Origin: Gemmatimonadales bacterium
GTDB lineage: Bacteria; Gemmatimonadota; Glassbacteria; GWA2-58-10
Length of the DNA: 64,000 bases
NCBI GenBank assembly: GCA_024278175.1
Contig: JAJRTS010000071.1
Location: 86,296 to 150,295, forward strand
Reading direction: 5' to 3'
The notes below the pieces were generated by a model, which saw only the letters and a list, made by a program, of their open reading frames with translations, ran no database searches and had not been told where the DNA came from. This document shows positions 25,973 to 35,206 of this stretch, one piece after another. Position numbers and translations under genes: made by a program. Numbering within the stretch: position 1 is the stretch's first letter; each line of letters begins with the position of its first letter.

Positions 25973-27274
25973 TCATGCTCCCGCAAAGAAGTTGCGCATC
26001 CTGTGGATGCCCTCCACCAGCAGGTCAATCTCCGCTGTTGTGTTGTAGAGATAGCACGAGGCCCGGGTTGTGGCCACCACGCCCAGCCGTCTCATCAGCG
26101 GTTTGGCGCAGTGATGTCCGGCCCGGACAGCGATCCCCATCCCGTCCAGAAACGTACCCGCGTCATGAGGATGGATAATCCCCCCGCGGCCATCGCCGAC
26201 ATTGAACGAAAATGTGGCCAGGCGGTGGTCAGGGTTCCAGGGGCCGAACAGGGTAAAGTCCTCCAGCTCCGCAAACCGCTCCAGCGCATAGGCGCTCAGC
26301 TTGCGCTCATGCTCCCGCACCCGCTCCATCCCGATTTTGCTCAGATAGTCCACCGCCGCTCCCAGGCCGATCGCCTCGGCCAGTGGTGGGGTGCCCGCCT
26401 CGAACTTCCAGGGTGCTTCGATCCACTTGCTGCCCTCCAGCCTCACGTCCAGGATCATCCCCCCGCCGCCCATGAACGGCTCCATCTCATCCAGCAGCTC
26501 GGGACGGGCTATCAGTGCGCCTACGCCCGAGGGCCCCAGCATCTTGTGGCCGGCAACGGCCAGAAAATCCGCGCCCAGCTTATCGAAATCAACGGGGGCG
26601 TGGGGCACCAGCTGCGCCCCGTCGACCAGCACCAGCGCGCCAACTCGCTTTGCGCCCCTGATCAACTCGTCCAGTGCGTTAACCGTGCCCAGCACGTTGG
26701 ATGCCCCGCTGAGGGCCACCAGTTTTGTCTCGGCCGTCAGCAAATCATCCAGCGCCGACAAATCGAGATAGCCGTCATTGGTAACCGGCAGGTAATCAAG
26801 CCGGGCGCCTGTGTCGCTGGCGGCCATCTGCCAGGGTACCAAGTTGGAGTGGTGCTCGGTCACCGTGGTCAGGATCCTGTCACCGGGCCCCAGCCTGCGC
26901 CTGGCCCAGGCGTAGGCCACCAGGTTGATCGCCTCGGTGCAGTTGCGGGTGAACACCACCCCGGAGGTTTGTGCGCCCAGGAACGACGCCAGCTTTTCCC
27001 TGGCGTTTTCGTAGTGTTCGGTAGCCTCCTGGCTGAGAGTATGTATCCCTCTGTGAGGGTTGGCGAAATAGCGCGTGTAGCACTCCACCAGCTTGTCGAT
27101 TACCGCTTGCGGCTTCTGGCTGGTGGCCGCCGAATCAAGATAGACCAGCGCCTCGCCCTTGACCTCCCGGTCCAGGATAGGAAAATCCCCGCGGATTTTC
27201 TCCACGTTCAGTGCCGCAGGGGATTCCCGGTCCGGCTTTGTAACATCGACCGCTGTAGTCCGGGACGCTTTCAT
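25973..27274 (-). CDS. sufS: SufS cysteine desulfurase (group II)
   Basis: 433 residues, ATG overlapping the sufC stop (ATGA). PLP-dependent: Schiff-base Lys in AVAGHKMLGPSGVG, PLP-contacting His in TVTEHHSNLVPW, Asp in DGAQLVPHAPVD and the persulfide Cys in RAGHHCAKPLM, typical of group II enzymes. It abstracts sulfur from cysteine for Fe-S assembly and hands it to SufU, encoded next. The N-terminus carries about 25 extra residues (MKASRTTAVDVTKPDRES) before the conserved LNVEKIRGDFPIL. Confidence 0.95.
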   Translation of the reverse strand: MKASRTTAVDVTKPDRESPAALNVEKIRGDFPILDREVKGEALVYLDSAATSQKPQAVIDKLVECYTRYFANPHRGIHTLSQEATEHYENAREKLASFLGAQTSGVVFTRNCTEAINLVAYAWARRRLGPGDRILTTVTEHHSNLVPWQMAASDTGARLDYLPVTNDGYLDLSALDDLLTAETKLVALSGASNVLGTVNALDELIRGAKRVGALVLVDGAQLVPHAPVDFDKLGADFLAVAGHKMLGPSGVGALIARPELLDEMEPFMGGGGMILDVRLEGSKWIEAPWKFEAGTPPLAEAIGLGAAVDYLSKIGMERVREHERKLSAYALERFAELEDFTLFGPWNPDHRLATFSFNVGDGRGGIIHPHDAGTFLDGMGIAVRAGHHCAKPLMRRLGVVATTRASCYLYNTTAEIDLLVEGIHRMRNFFAGA

Positions 27275-28053
27275 GGGGCTGTCGCTTCCTCCTGTGGTGC
27301 CGGCTCGCCGTACTGCTTGCGAACGGAGTCGTAGCCTTTTGCCTCCAGTTCGCCGGCCAGTTCCGGTCCACCGCTTTTTACAATTCTGCCGCCAAGCATG
27401 ATATGGACCACGTCCGGTTCCAGATAATCCAGGATTCGCATATAGTGCGTGATCACCAGGAAGCCGATACCGGGCCCACGCATGGAGTTGACAGACTCGC
27501 TGACAATCCTCAGCGCATCGATATCCAGCCCGCTGTCGGTCTCGTCCAAAATAGCAAGCTCCGGCTCGAGCAGCGCAAGCTGCAGGACCTCGTTGCGCTT
27601 CTTCTCGCCGCCGCTGAAACCCTCGTTCAGATTACGGCGCGCAAAAGCCTTGTCCATGCCGAGCAGCTTGAGCTTGCCGTCCACCAGAGTGCGGAACTCC
27701 CGGGGCTTGAGATCCTGGTCGCGACGGGCGTTGAGCGACTGGCGCAGGAAATTAAGCATCGACACGCCCGGCACCTCCACCGGGTACTGAAAAGCCAGGA
27801 ACATGCCCAGCCTGCTCCGCCGGTCGGCCTCAAGCTCCGTTACGTCCTCGCCCTTGAACAGAATCCGGCCCGCGGTGACCTCGTAGGCGGGATGGCCCAT
27901 CAGCACGTTGGCCAGGGTCGATTTACCGCTGCCGTTGGGCCCCATCAGCGCGTGTACCTCGCCGGGGGGTAACTCAAGATTAACTCCCCTGAGTATTTCC
28001 GTGCCTTCCACCGCCGCGTGCAGGTTCTCAAGTACAAGTATCGGTTTGCTCAT
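27271..28053 (-). CDS. sufC: SufC ATPase
   Basis: 260 residues. ABC-type ATPase of the SufBCD scaffold: Walker A GPNGSGKST, the SufC-specific signature FSGGEKKRNEVLQ and Walker B LAILDETDSGLDIDAL. It powers SufBC2D conformational changes during cluster assembly in the cytoplasm. Start ATG 28053 with GAGG five bases upstream. It lies 105 bases after sufD, longer than other gaps in this run; no terminator is visible in the gap. Confidence 0.97.
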   Translation of the reverse strand: MSKPILVLENLHAAVEGTEILRGVNLELPPGEVHALMGPNGSGKSTLANVLMGHPAYEVTAGRILFKGEDVTELEADRRSRLGMFLAFQYPVEVPGVSMLNFLRQSLNARRDQDLKPREFRTLVDGKLKLLGMDKAFARRNLNEGFSGGEKKRNEVLQLALLEPELAILDETDSGLDIDALRIVSESVNSMRGPGIGFLVITHYMRILDYLEPDVVHIMLGGRIVKSGGPELAGELEAKGYDSVRKQYGEPAPQEEATAP

Positions 28054-28158
28054 CTTTGCCTCTTAAGCGTGTTAAGTAATGTTAACAAATATCCAGCCGT
28101 TTTCAACCCTGACCTCACCGGTCCGCAGCGCCCCTGCTGCGCGGCACCTTGACAAAAC

Positions 28159-29490
28159 TCATTTTTCCGCCGCCAGCTTACGCAGGATCGACTCGGAGAG
28201 CAGCTCGTGCATCCCCGACCACTGCGCGCGGCCCAGTACCTCGTTGAAAAAGCCGAAGATCAGCAGCTTCCGGGCATCCGCGCGGCCAATCCCCCGGCTC
28301 ATCAGGTAGTAAAGGTGCTCCTCGTCCACCCGGCCCACGGTAGCCCCATGGCTGCAGCGTACGTCGTTGTTTTCGATCTCAAGCTGCGGGTTCGTGTTCG
28401 CCCTGGCACTGCCGCTGAGCGCCAGGTTGCGGTTCGCCTGATACGCGTCGGTGTTATTGGCATCGGGACGGACCTTGATCGTTCCGTAATAGACCGTGCG
28501 GGCCTGGTCGTCCAGCGCGCCCTTGTAGAGCAGGTCGCTGCGGGTGTGCGGGGCCAGATGGTCCTGCACGGTCCAGTGCTCGAAATGCTGTTTGCGATGA
28601 GCGAAATACAGCCCCAGCATCACACTTTGAGCGCCCTCTCCGGCCAGCTCGCATTCCTTCCAGGTGCGCGAGAACTCGCCGCCCAGCGTAACCAGCATCG
28701 TGTTGAGCCTCGCGTTTGCCGCCATCGTGGCTTTGACCGTGGAAAGATGGCGCACGCCCTCGCCCCAGTCCTGCCACGTAACCCAGCCCACCTGCGAATC
28801 CTCGGCGGCGTACAGCTCGGTCACAGGATTTACCAGTGAGGCCCGTGCAAGCGGCGCGGAGGTGTAGATATCGTTAAACACCACTTTCGCCCCGCGCCCG
28901 ACCACAACCACCGTACGCGGCTGGATCAGCGTCCCCTGCATGCCGAGCCAGTGTAGCGACTGCATTGGAGCGCTCAGTTCAACACCGGGCGGCACGTACA
29001 GAAATGCGCCTCCTCTGTGCAGAGCGAGATTGCGGGCAGTGAAAATATCTGCTGCGCCCACCAGTTTACCCAGCCTGGGCCGGATCAACTCCTCGTGCTC
29101 TGTAACCGCTGTTTCAAGATCGGTGAAGATCACTCCTTTTGCCGCCGCTTCCTCGCTGAGCCCGGCGCTGAACAGAGCGCCGTCGGCATGGATAATTTTG
29201 CCGCCGCTGCCCGTGCCGGAGAGCTCCAGCGCGCTGCTTGCCCGCTGGGGCAACCGCTTCAGCGGGGCCGTGCTACCGCCGTGTTCCAACCGCTGAAAAG
29301 ACTCCGGATTGAGCAGGTCGAGGTCGGTATAGCGCCAGTACTCATCTTTACGACTGGGAGCTTCGAGCGTTTCCGCCCGCTGCCAGGCGTCGCGCCTGAG
29401 CTCCGCCAGCCAGGTTGGGCTTTTATCTGCTAAAACCTCAATTTCCCTGTCCTTCGCTGTGCTGCTTATCTTGTACATGGTACCATTCAC
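28159..29490 (-). CDS. sufD: SufD scaffold protein
   Basis: 443 residues. Right-handed beta-helix SufB/SufD family: FLYVPPGVELSAPMQSL, NTDAYQANRNLALSGSARANTNPQLEIENNDVRCSHGATVG and the C-terminal YYLMSRGIGRADARKLLIFGF. The conserved His and the Cys in NDVRCSHGA fit the SufB-SufD interface. The ATG at 29490 is used; a second ATG at 29478 (MYKISST) is equally possible as neither has a strong ribosome site. It follows sufB by 43 bases. Confidence 0.95.
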   Translation of the reverse strand: MNGTMYKISSTAKDREIEVLADKSPTWLAELRRDAWQRAETLEAPSRKDEYWRYTDLDLLNPESFQRLEHGGSTAPLKRLPQRASSALELSGTGSGGKIIHADGALFSAGLSEEAAAKGVIFTDLETAVTEHEELIRPRLGKLVGAADIFTARNLALHRGGAFLYVPPGVELSAPMQSLHWLGMQGTLIQPRTVVVVGRGAKVVFNDIYTSAPLARASLVNPVTELYAAEDSQVGWVTWQDWGEGVRHLSTVKATMAANARLNTMLVTLGGEFSRTWKECELAGEGAQSVMLGLYFAHRKQHFEHWTVQDHLAPHTRSDLLYKGALDDQARTVYYGTIKVRPDANNTDAYQANRNLALSGSARANTNPQLEIENNDVRCSHGATVGRVDEEHLYYLMSRGIGRADARKLLIFGFFNEVLGRAQWSGMHELLSESILRKLAAEK

Positions 29491-29533
29491 TGATTATGGT
29501 TTATGATTCAAATTCACCCACGGTGCTTCCAGC

Positions 29534-30952
29534 TCAGCCCACCGACCCCTCCATCTGAAGCTCGATCAGGCGGTTCAGCTCAACCGCGTACTCCATCGGC
29601 AGTTGCCTGACAATCGGCTCCACGAACCCCCGGACGATCAGCGCGGCAGCCTGTTCCTGGTTCAGCCCGCGGCTCATCAGGTAGAACAACTGCTCATCGC
29701 CGATGCGGGCCACGGTGGCCTCGTGGCCGATCTCCACGTCCTCCCCGGCGATATTCATGTACGGGTAGGTGTCCGAACGCGAGTCCTTATCGATCAACAG
29801 GGCGTCACAGCGCACGCTGGCCTTGCACTTATCCGCCCCCGGCAGCACGTGGATCAGCCCCCGGTAGCTGGTGCGGCCGCTACCCTTGCTGATCGATTTG
29901 GAGACAATCATCGAGCTGGTCTCCGGCGCGGCGTGAACCATCTTGGAGCCCGTATCCTGATGCTGGCCCTCGCCGGCCATCGCCAGACTGAGCACCTCGC
30001 CGTGGGCCTTGCGTCCCCTGAGAATCACCGAGGGATATTTCATGGTGACCCTGCTGCCCAGGTTGCCGTCCACCCATTCCACCACCGCGTTTTCGTGGGC
30101 CACCGCGCGCTTGGTCACCAGGTTGTAGACATTGTTCGACCAGTTCTGGATCGTGGTGTAGCGAATCCGCGCATGGGGCATGGCGATCAGCTCCACCACG
30201 GCCGAGTGCAGCGAAGCGCTGCTGTACACCGGTGCGGTGCAGCCCTCCACATAGTGCACGTAACTGCCCTCGTCGGCGATAATCAGCGTACGTTCGAACT
30301 GGCCCATACTCTCGGCGTTGATCCGGAAATACGCCTGCAGCGGAACATCGACCCGCACTCCCGGCGGTACGTAGATAAAACTGCCCCCGGACCAGACTGC
30401 GGAGTTGAGGGCGGCCATCTTGTTGTCTCCCGGTGGGATCACGGTGCCGAAATACCTGCGCACGATTTCGGGGTACTCCCGCAGACCGGTGTCCATGTCG
30501 CAGAAAATGACGCCTTGTTTGGTGAGGCTCTCCTGCACCTTATGGTAGACAACCTCGCTCTCGTACTGGGCGCTGACACCGGAGAGGAACTTACGCTCGG
30601 CCTCGGGGATACCCAGACGGTCGAACGTGTTCTTGATCGAGTCGGGCACCTCGTCCCATGAGCGGCCCTGTTTGTCCGTGGCGCGCAGGAAGTAAAAAAT
30701 ATCCTGAAAGTCGATCCCGCTCAGGTCCGCCCCCCAGGTGGGCATGGCCTTGCGCTCGAAACGCCGGAAAGCACCCAGCCGGAACTCGCGCATCCATTGC
30801 TGCTCGCTTTTCATGAACGAAATTTCCTCGACAACCTTTGTATTCAAGCCTTTCCTGGGCTTGAACACATAGCTTTCGGGGTCGCTCCAACCCCATTTTT
30901 CCTTGTACCCACCCAAGGGATCTATTTCGAGAACCTGCTTGTCTTCGCTCAT
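29534..30952 (-). CDS. sufB: SufB scaffold protein
   Basis: 472 residues, the main Fe-S assembly scaffold. Visible hallmarks: FYFLRATDKQGRSWDEVPD, GVIFCDMDTGLREYPE, SFIYVPPGVRVDVPLQAYFRIN, YVEGCTAPVYSSASLH (conserved Cys), and SRSDTYPYMNIAGEDVEIGHEATVARIG with the C-terminal Glu/His interface. Start ATG 30952 behind CGGAGG. First gene of sufBDCSUT; 87 bases separate it from the YgbA-like gene upstream, so it may share the Rrf2-led transcript. Confidence 0.97.
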   Translation of the reverse strand: MSEDKQVLEIDPLGGYKEKWGWSDPESYVFKPRKGLNTKVVEEISFMKSEQQWMREFRLGAFRRFERKAMPTWGADLSGIDFQDIFYFLRATDKQGRSWDEVPDSIKNTFDRLGIPEAERKFLSGVSAQYESEVVYHKVQESLTKQGVIFCDMDTGLREYPEIVRRYFGTVIPPGDNKMAALNSAVWSGGSFIYVPPGVRVDVPLQAYFRINAESMGQFERTLIIADEGSYVHYVEGCTAPVYSSASLHSAVVELIAMPHARIRYTTIQNWSNNVYNLVTKRAVAHENAVVEWVDGNLGSRVTMKYPSVILRGRKAHGEVLSLAMAGEGQHQDTGSKMVHAAPETSSMIVSKSISKGSGRTSYRGLIHVLPGADKCKASVRCDALLIDKDSRSDTYPYMNIAGEDVEIGHEATVARIGDEQLFYLMSRGLNQEQAAALIVRGFVEPIVRQLPMEYAVELNRLIELQMEGSVG

Positions 30953-31039
30953 AAAACCTCCGCACCGCTCGTTATTACACTGCTTCTTATTCTCATTCTA
31001 TTGAGCCAACGATACACTCAAACAAGATGCAAACCAAAC

Positions 31040-31390
31040 TTACCGCGTAAAATACTTAATCAGCCAGTCTACCCTGCCGCGCTTGACAAAATACATTCCG
31101 GAAAACTTCATCACTTCGCGCACCCGCTGACGGTAATCCTTGCGGTAGCAGTGCGCGGGGCAGTCCCTGCACTTGGGCTTGGGGTCGAACGCGCACATCT
31201 CCAGCCGCTTGTGGCCGTAGTCCAGCAGTTCCCGGCACTCCCGGCAAAGCTGGCCCTTGCCGGTTTCGTGATGGTTATTGCAATAGACCGCCACGAACTT
31301 GCTGAGGGTGGAAAATTCCTGCTCCTTGCCCTTGTCCCAGGCCCCTACCCGCTCCTTATTTATTTCAAGCTTCGAAGGATTCGATGACAT
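31040..31390 (-). CDS. YgbA-like 'nitrous oxide-stimulated promoter' family protein
   Basis: 116 residues from ATG 31390, overlapping the ferredoxin-like gene by 26 bases. The core matches E. coli YgbA as remembered: VYCNNHHETGKGQLCRECRELLDYGHKRL, CAFDPKPKCRDCPAHCY, DYRQRVREVMKFSGMYF. Seven cysteines, including CxxC and CxDCPxHC patterns, suggest a metal or Fe-S site. In proteobacteria the gene is induced by nitric oxide under NsrR and is linked to recovery from NO stress. Here it sits between an Rrf2-led ferredoxin gene and suf, consistent with repair of Fe-S damage. Confidence 0.8.
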   Translation of the reverse strand: MSSNPSKLEINKERVGAWDKGKEQEFSTLSKFVAVYCNNHHETGKGQLCRECRELLDYGHKRLEMCAFDPKPKCRDCPAHCYRKDYRQRVREVMKFSGMYFVKRGRVDWLIKYFTR

Positions 31391-32168
31391 CGCCCCGGAT
31401 CCCGATCTTGGTGTTTTTAACAGCGACATCACTACCGCTGGCGGCAACCGCGCTGCCGACCAGGCTGGCCAGACCGAAACAGCAGGGCACTTCCATGATC
31501 AGCACCTCGACGGAATTGATATCGTTGAGCTTGAATACCTGCGTCAGCTTGTCCTGGTAATGCCCGGCGTCGTCCAGCTTGGGGCAGCCGATCAGCACAA
31601 CCTTGCCCCGAACGAAATCGGCATGAAAATTGGCGTAGGCAAACGGTACGCAATCGGCCGAGATCATAATGTCCGCGCCGGAAAAATAGGGTGCGTTGAC
31701 AGGCGCGAGCATCAACTGCAACGGCCAGTTACCCAGTTGCGACTGCACAGACACCTGCTCACCCGCCGCCTGCTCGGGCTCCGGAGCACGCTCCAGCATC
31801 CGGCTCATGGAGCCGGGGCAGCCCCCGCCCCCGCCGTGTCCCGGCGCTGGCCCATGGCCACCTGCCGGCTTGTGGCCCATCACCTTGCTGACAATGTCCT
31901 CCACACTTTGCTTATCCCGCAGCTTGTCCAGATGCTGTTCCACGGCCTGCTCATCGAAAGCCTCTGACTCGCGCTCGACGATAGTCAGCGCTCCTGTGGG
32001 GCACTCGCCGATACAGGCCCCCAGGCCATCACAATAAATCTCACTTACCAGCCGGGCCTTGCCGTCGATTATCTGAATCGCGCCCTCGGCGCAGGAGGTG
32101 ACACAATCACCGCAGCCGTTGCACAAATCATCTTCTATTTCAATGATCTTTCTGACGATCTTTTCCAT
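31365..32168 (-). CDS. 4Fe-4S ferredoxin-domain protein
   Basis: 267 residues from ATG 32168 (GGGAG five bases upstream), overlapping the Rrf2 gene end. An N-terminal dicluster domain: CNGCGDCVTSC near residue 16-26, and CDGLGACIGECPTGAL near 46-62 with only three Cys. A linker rich in Gly/His follows (GHKPAGGHGPAPGHGGGGG, about 98-116), then a C-terminal domain with several Cys (ISADCVPFAYANFHADF, LIGCPKLDD, MEVPCCFGLASLVG). This architecture is frequent in anaerobes next to Rrf2 regulators; its electron partner is not established. The His/Gly linker could bind metal. Confidence 0.85.
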   Translation of the reverse strand: MEKIVRKIIEIEDDLCNGCGDCVTSCAEGAIQIIDGKARLVSEIYCDGLGACIGECPTGALTIVERESEAFDEQAVEQHLDKLRDKQSVEDIVSKVMGHKPAGGHGPAPGHGGGGGCPGSMSRMLERAPEPEQAAGEQVSVQSQLGNWPLQLMLAPVNAPYFSGADIMISADCVPFAYANFHADFVRGKVVLIGCPKLDDAGHYQDKLTQVFKLNDINSVEVLIMEVPCCFGLASLVGSAVAASGSDVAVKNTKIGIRGDVIESFEA

Positions 32169-32577
32169 TGCCACTCCCTATCCTTCCGGCCAGTTCCGGA
32201 AGCTTTGTTTTTGAAAGATACTCTCTCACCTGTGTATTGACCTCACCCAGCAGGCCGCCGAAAATACATTCATTGCCGTTACAGACATTGGTGGTGCGAA
32301 AGCAATGCCCGTGCCGCAACGGCCCCTCGATAGACTCGTAAATATCCAGCAGGCTGATCTCCTCATACCGTCGGTTAAGCGAGAACCCACCCCTGGGACC
32401 CCGTACCGAATTGACAAGCCGCTCCCTGGCCAGGCGCTGGAGCACCTTCGAAAGATGCGCCTCGGAAACGCCCAGCTCACCGGCAATCTGCTTGACAGAG
32501 ACATGCCTGCCGGGCAAACCGGCCAGGTAAACCATCGTATGCAGCGCCAGCGAGGCAGCTTCGGAAAGCTTGAGCAT
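32140..32577 (-). CDS. Rrf2-family transcriptional regulator with Fe-S cysteines
   Basis: 145 residues. Winged-helix Rrf2 fold: LSEAASLALHTMVYLAG, HTH VKQIAGELGVSEAHLSKVLQRL, wing GPRGGFSLNR. Three cysteines at 92, 99 and 104 (GHCFRTTNVCNGNEC) match the cluster-binding loop of IscR and NsrR, so it probably senses Fe-S status, NO or redox state. It heads the run Rrf2, ferredoxin-like, YgbA-like, sufBDCSUT and likely regulates some or all of it. An inverted repeat upstream is a candidate operator. Confidence 0.9.
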   Translation of the reverse strand: MLKLSEAASLALHTMVYLAGLPGRHVSVKQIAGELGVSEAHLSKVLQRLARERLVNSVRGPRGGFSLNRRYEEISLLDIYESIEGPLRHGHCFRTTNVCNGNECIFGGLLGEVNTQVREYLSKTKLPELAGRIGSGNGKDRQKDH

Positions 32578-32592
32578 AACCGTCCATCCGCG

Positions 32593-32628
32593 CTAATTAG
32601 TTATTTCGGTATGTCAATACCTAATTAA
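32593..32628 (-). promoter_or_regulatory. candidate Rrf2 operator
   Basis: A dyad GGTAT-N4-ATACC (32608-32621) flanked by CTAATTAG (32593-32600) and CTAATTAA (32621-32628), 16-51 bases before the Rrf2 start. A TTGACA hexamer lies within the dyad, but no -10 partner is clear. Position and AT-rich symmetry suit autoregulation. Confidence 0.4.
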
Positions 32629-32753
32629 CTTAAAGGCTTTAACGGTGGCTGTCAAGTTTTGTCACATATTTTCTAGCAGCGTGTCCGAAAAAAATGGAGA
32701 TTTTGCTGTGCAGGGTCAGCGACGCGGGGTGATTCAGCCGCCGTTGGGAAGCG

Positions 32754-32791
32754 AAAAAATAAGGGCCGTTGAAATAACGTTCAACGGCCCT
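32754..32791 (-). terminator. intrinsic terminator of copA
   Basis: Stem AGGGCCGTTGAA / TTCAACGGCCCT (32762-32791) followed on the minus strand by TATTTTTT (32753-32760), 14 bases after the copA stop. Confidence 0.85.
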
Positions 32792-32804
32792 CTAAGGGAA
32801 GTCG

Positions 32805-35045
32805 TTACCGGGAAGGCCTGAACCGGTTCAGCCGCAAGCTGTTGAGCACTACCGTTATGCTCGAGAGCGCCATGGCGGCGGCGGCAAAGGCCGGGTGAAG
32901 GTTGCGCAGTATGTCCGGCAGCGCCTGGACGTTGTGAAACACTCCCGCGGCCACAGGGATCAGGGCGACATTGTAGAAAAAAGCCCAGAACAGGTTCTCG
33001 TGGATAATCTTCATCGTGCTCCGGCTCAGTTCTACCGCGCGCACTACACCGGCAAGATCGTCGCCCACCAGGGTGACGTCCCCTGCCTCCTTGGCCACGT
33101 CGGCTCCGGCCCCGACCGCGATGCCGACATCAGCCAGAGCCAGCGCTGGCGCATCGTTGATCCCATCACCCACCAGCGCCACCTTGCGCCCCCTGCCCTG
33201 ATGGTCGGCGACCAGTTGCTGCTTGTCCTGGGGCAGGAGTCCCGCGGCGACAGTTTCGATACCAACCCGCTGAGCGATATAATTCGCCGCCAGTTCTTCA
33301 TCGCCCGTGGCCAGCACCGGTTCCAGCCCCAGTTGTTTCAGGCTGGACACCACTTCGGCAGCCGCCGGCTTTTCCGGGTCGAATACACTGATCAACCCCA
33401 CCGGCCTGCCCTCGACCCGCACGGTGATCACGCTCTTGCCCTGCCCCGCCAGGGCCTGCGCCTTGTCCAGCGCATCGGCGGGAAGGCTCTCCACGCCCTT
33501 CCAGCCGGCGCGTCCCACACTGACCCGGCGGCCATCGATCAGCGCCTCCACACCCATCCCCGTCCGGGACACGAATTCATCGGGCCGCAGCGGTTCAATA
33601 CCCCGCTCCCGCGCGCCCTCCACCACTGCCCGGGCCAGCGGATGGTTCGAGCCGCTTTCCGCCGAGGCTGCCAGTTGAAGGTATTCATCGGCCGGGGCAT
33701 CATTGTCCAGCACAATCCAGTCGGTAAGTTGAGGGCGACCGCTGGTAAGCGTACCGGTTTTGTCGAACACGACAGTGTCTATCGTCCGCATGTTTTCGAT
33801 AGCGGCGCCGCTTTTGAACAGGATTCCCTGACGGGCGCCCATGCCGCTGGCGACCATCACGGCCACGGGCGTGGCCAGCCCCAGGGCGCACGGGCAGGCG
33901 ATTACCAGCACCGCCACCGCCCTGATCATCGCCGGGACGAACTCACCGCCGATACTCCACCACAGCCCCATTACCAGCATGGCAATCAGGATGATCAGCG
34001 GCACGAACACCGAGCTGACCTTGTCAGCCAGGCGCTGGATCGGGGCGCGGGATGACTGGGCGTCGCTCACCAGCTTGACAATCCGCGCAAGTACGCTGTC
34101 GGCCCCGATTCCGGTGGCGCGTACCTCGATCAGGCCATCGCCGTTAACAGTGGCCCCGAACACCTTGTCGCCCGTGTGCTTGTCCACCGGCATCGACTCA
34201 CCGGTGAGCATGCTCTCGTCCACGGCGCTCACTCCGCCCACGATCTCGCCGTCGACCGGAATACGCTCACCGGGCTTGACCCTCACTACCTGCCCTGTTT
34301 CGATTTGGGCCGCCGGCACCATCCGCTCGGTTCCGTCATCAGCCACCAGCCGCGCCTGCTCGGGCGCCAGATTCATCAACTCGCGGATCGCCCGGCCGGC
34401 CCGCCCCTTGGCCCGGGCTTCCAGCAGCTTACCCAGGCTGATCAGGGTGATAATCATCGCGCTGGTCTCGAAGTAAACATGGCCGCCCAGTGAGGAGGGA
34501 AAAATCAGGACCGCCAGTGAATAGAAATACGCCGCCGAGCTGCCCAGGGCCACAAGCACGTCCATGTTGGCCCCGCCGCTGGCCAGTGCGCGAAAAGCCC
34601 CGCGATAGAAAATCATGCCGGTGTAGAACTGCACGGGCGAGGCCAGCGCCAATAGCAGAAAATTGTACCAGCGGGCAGCGGAAACAGGTGCCAGCACGGA
34701 GCTCTCCCGCCACATGCTGAAAAAGAACAGCGGCAAGGTGAAAGCGATACCGGTCAGCAGTTCGCGGCGGCGCAGCTCGTACTCGCGGCGGCGGGCCAGT
34801 TGCTCCGCATCCTCGTCCAACCCGTCGGCTTCCGGAAGGACCGCCTTGTAGCCCGCGGACTCTATCGCCCGGGCGACAGCCGTCAGGTCGACCTTACCGG
34901 TAATGTTCGCCCGCTCGGTGGCCAGGTTGACATTAACCTCTGTCACACCGGCCACATTTTCACGAATCGCGCGTTCCACACTGGAAGCACAGTTTGCACA
35001 GCTCATCCCCACCACCGGGATCTGGACCATATCGTCAGCACTCAT
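32805..35045 (-). CDS. copA: CopA-type P1B copper-exporting ATPase
   Basis: 746 residues from ATG 35045 (GGAGGT with a six-base spacer). One N-terminal heavy-metal domain with GMSCANC (C16, C19), eight membrane helices, actuator TGES, CPC ion-binding motif ([16 protein letters not shown]), phosphorylation [11 protein letters not shown] locus SGSNHPLA and hinge [10 protein letters not shown]. Conserved Asn and Met in the last helices ([25 protein letters not shown]) fit Cu(I) specificity. It exports Cu(I) from the cytoplasm or loads cuproproteins. A single-gene transcript with its own terminator; an imperfect dyad in the leader at 35072-35117 may be regulatory. Confidence 0.93.
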   Translation of the reverse strand: MSADDMVQIPVVGMSCANCASSVERAIRENVAGVTEVNVNLATERANITGKVDLTAVARAIESAGYKAVLPEADGLDEDAEQLARRREYELRRRELLTGIAFTLPLFFFSMWRESSVLAPVSAARWYNFLLLALASPVQFYTGMIFYRGAFRALASGGANMDVLVALGSSAAYFYSLAVLIFPSSLGGHVYFETSAMIITLISLGKLLEARAKGRAGRAIRELMNLAPEQARLVADDGTERMVPAAQIETGQVVRVKPGERIPVDGEIVGGVSAVDESMLTGESMPVDKHTGDKVFGATVNGDGLIEVRATGIGADSVLARIVKLVSDAQSSRAPIQRLADKVSSVFVPLIILIAMLVMGLWWSIGGEFVPAMIRAVAVLVIACPCALGLATPVAVMVASGMGARQGILFKSGAAIENMRTIDTVVFDKTGTLTSGRPQLTDWIVLDNDAPADEYLQLAASAESGSNHPLARAVVEGARERGIEPLRPDEFVSRTGMGVEALIDGRRVSVGRAGWKGVESLPADALDKAQALAGQGKSVITVRVEGRPVGLISVFDPEKPAAAEVVSSLKQLGLEPVLATGDEELAANYIAQRVGIETVAAGLLPQDKQQLVADHQGRGRKVALVGDGINDAPALALADVGIAVGAGADVAKEAGDVTLVGDDLAGVVRAVELSRSTMKIIHENLFWAFFYNVALIPVAAGVFHNVQALPDILRNLHPAFAAAAMALSSITVVLNSLRLNRFRPSR

Positions 35046-35206
35046 CCTGCCACCTCCCTTTGCCCCAAGTTTTAATAACACAGGCTCTTCAGTGGAAAAC
35101 CGGAGCCCCTGTATTAATAACTGATTTGGTCCAGAATCTCAAACCGTTCAACGGGCCGCCAGAATACTTTCGTTTGCCGTTACCTAACTTATCACGTACC
35201 ATGATA

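Noticed and set aside
29603..30661. A 352-codon plus-strand open frame opposite sufB
   Set aside because: Antisense shadow of a clear sufB gene.
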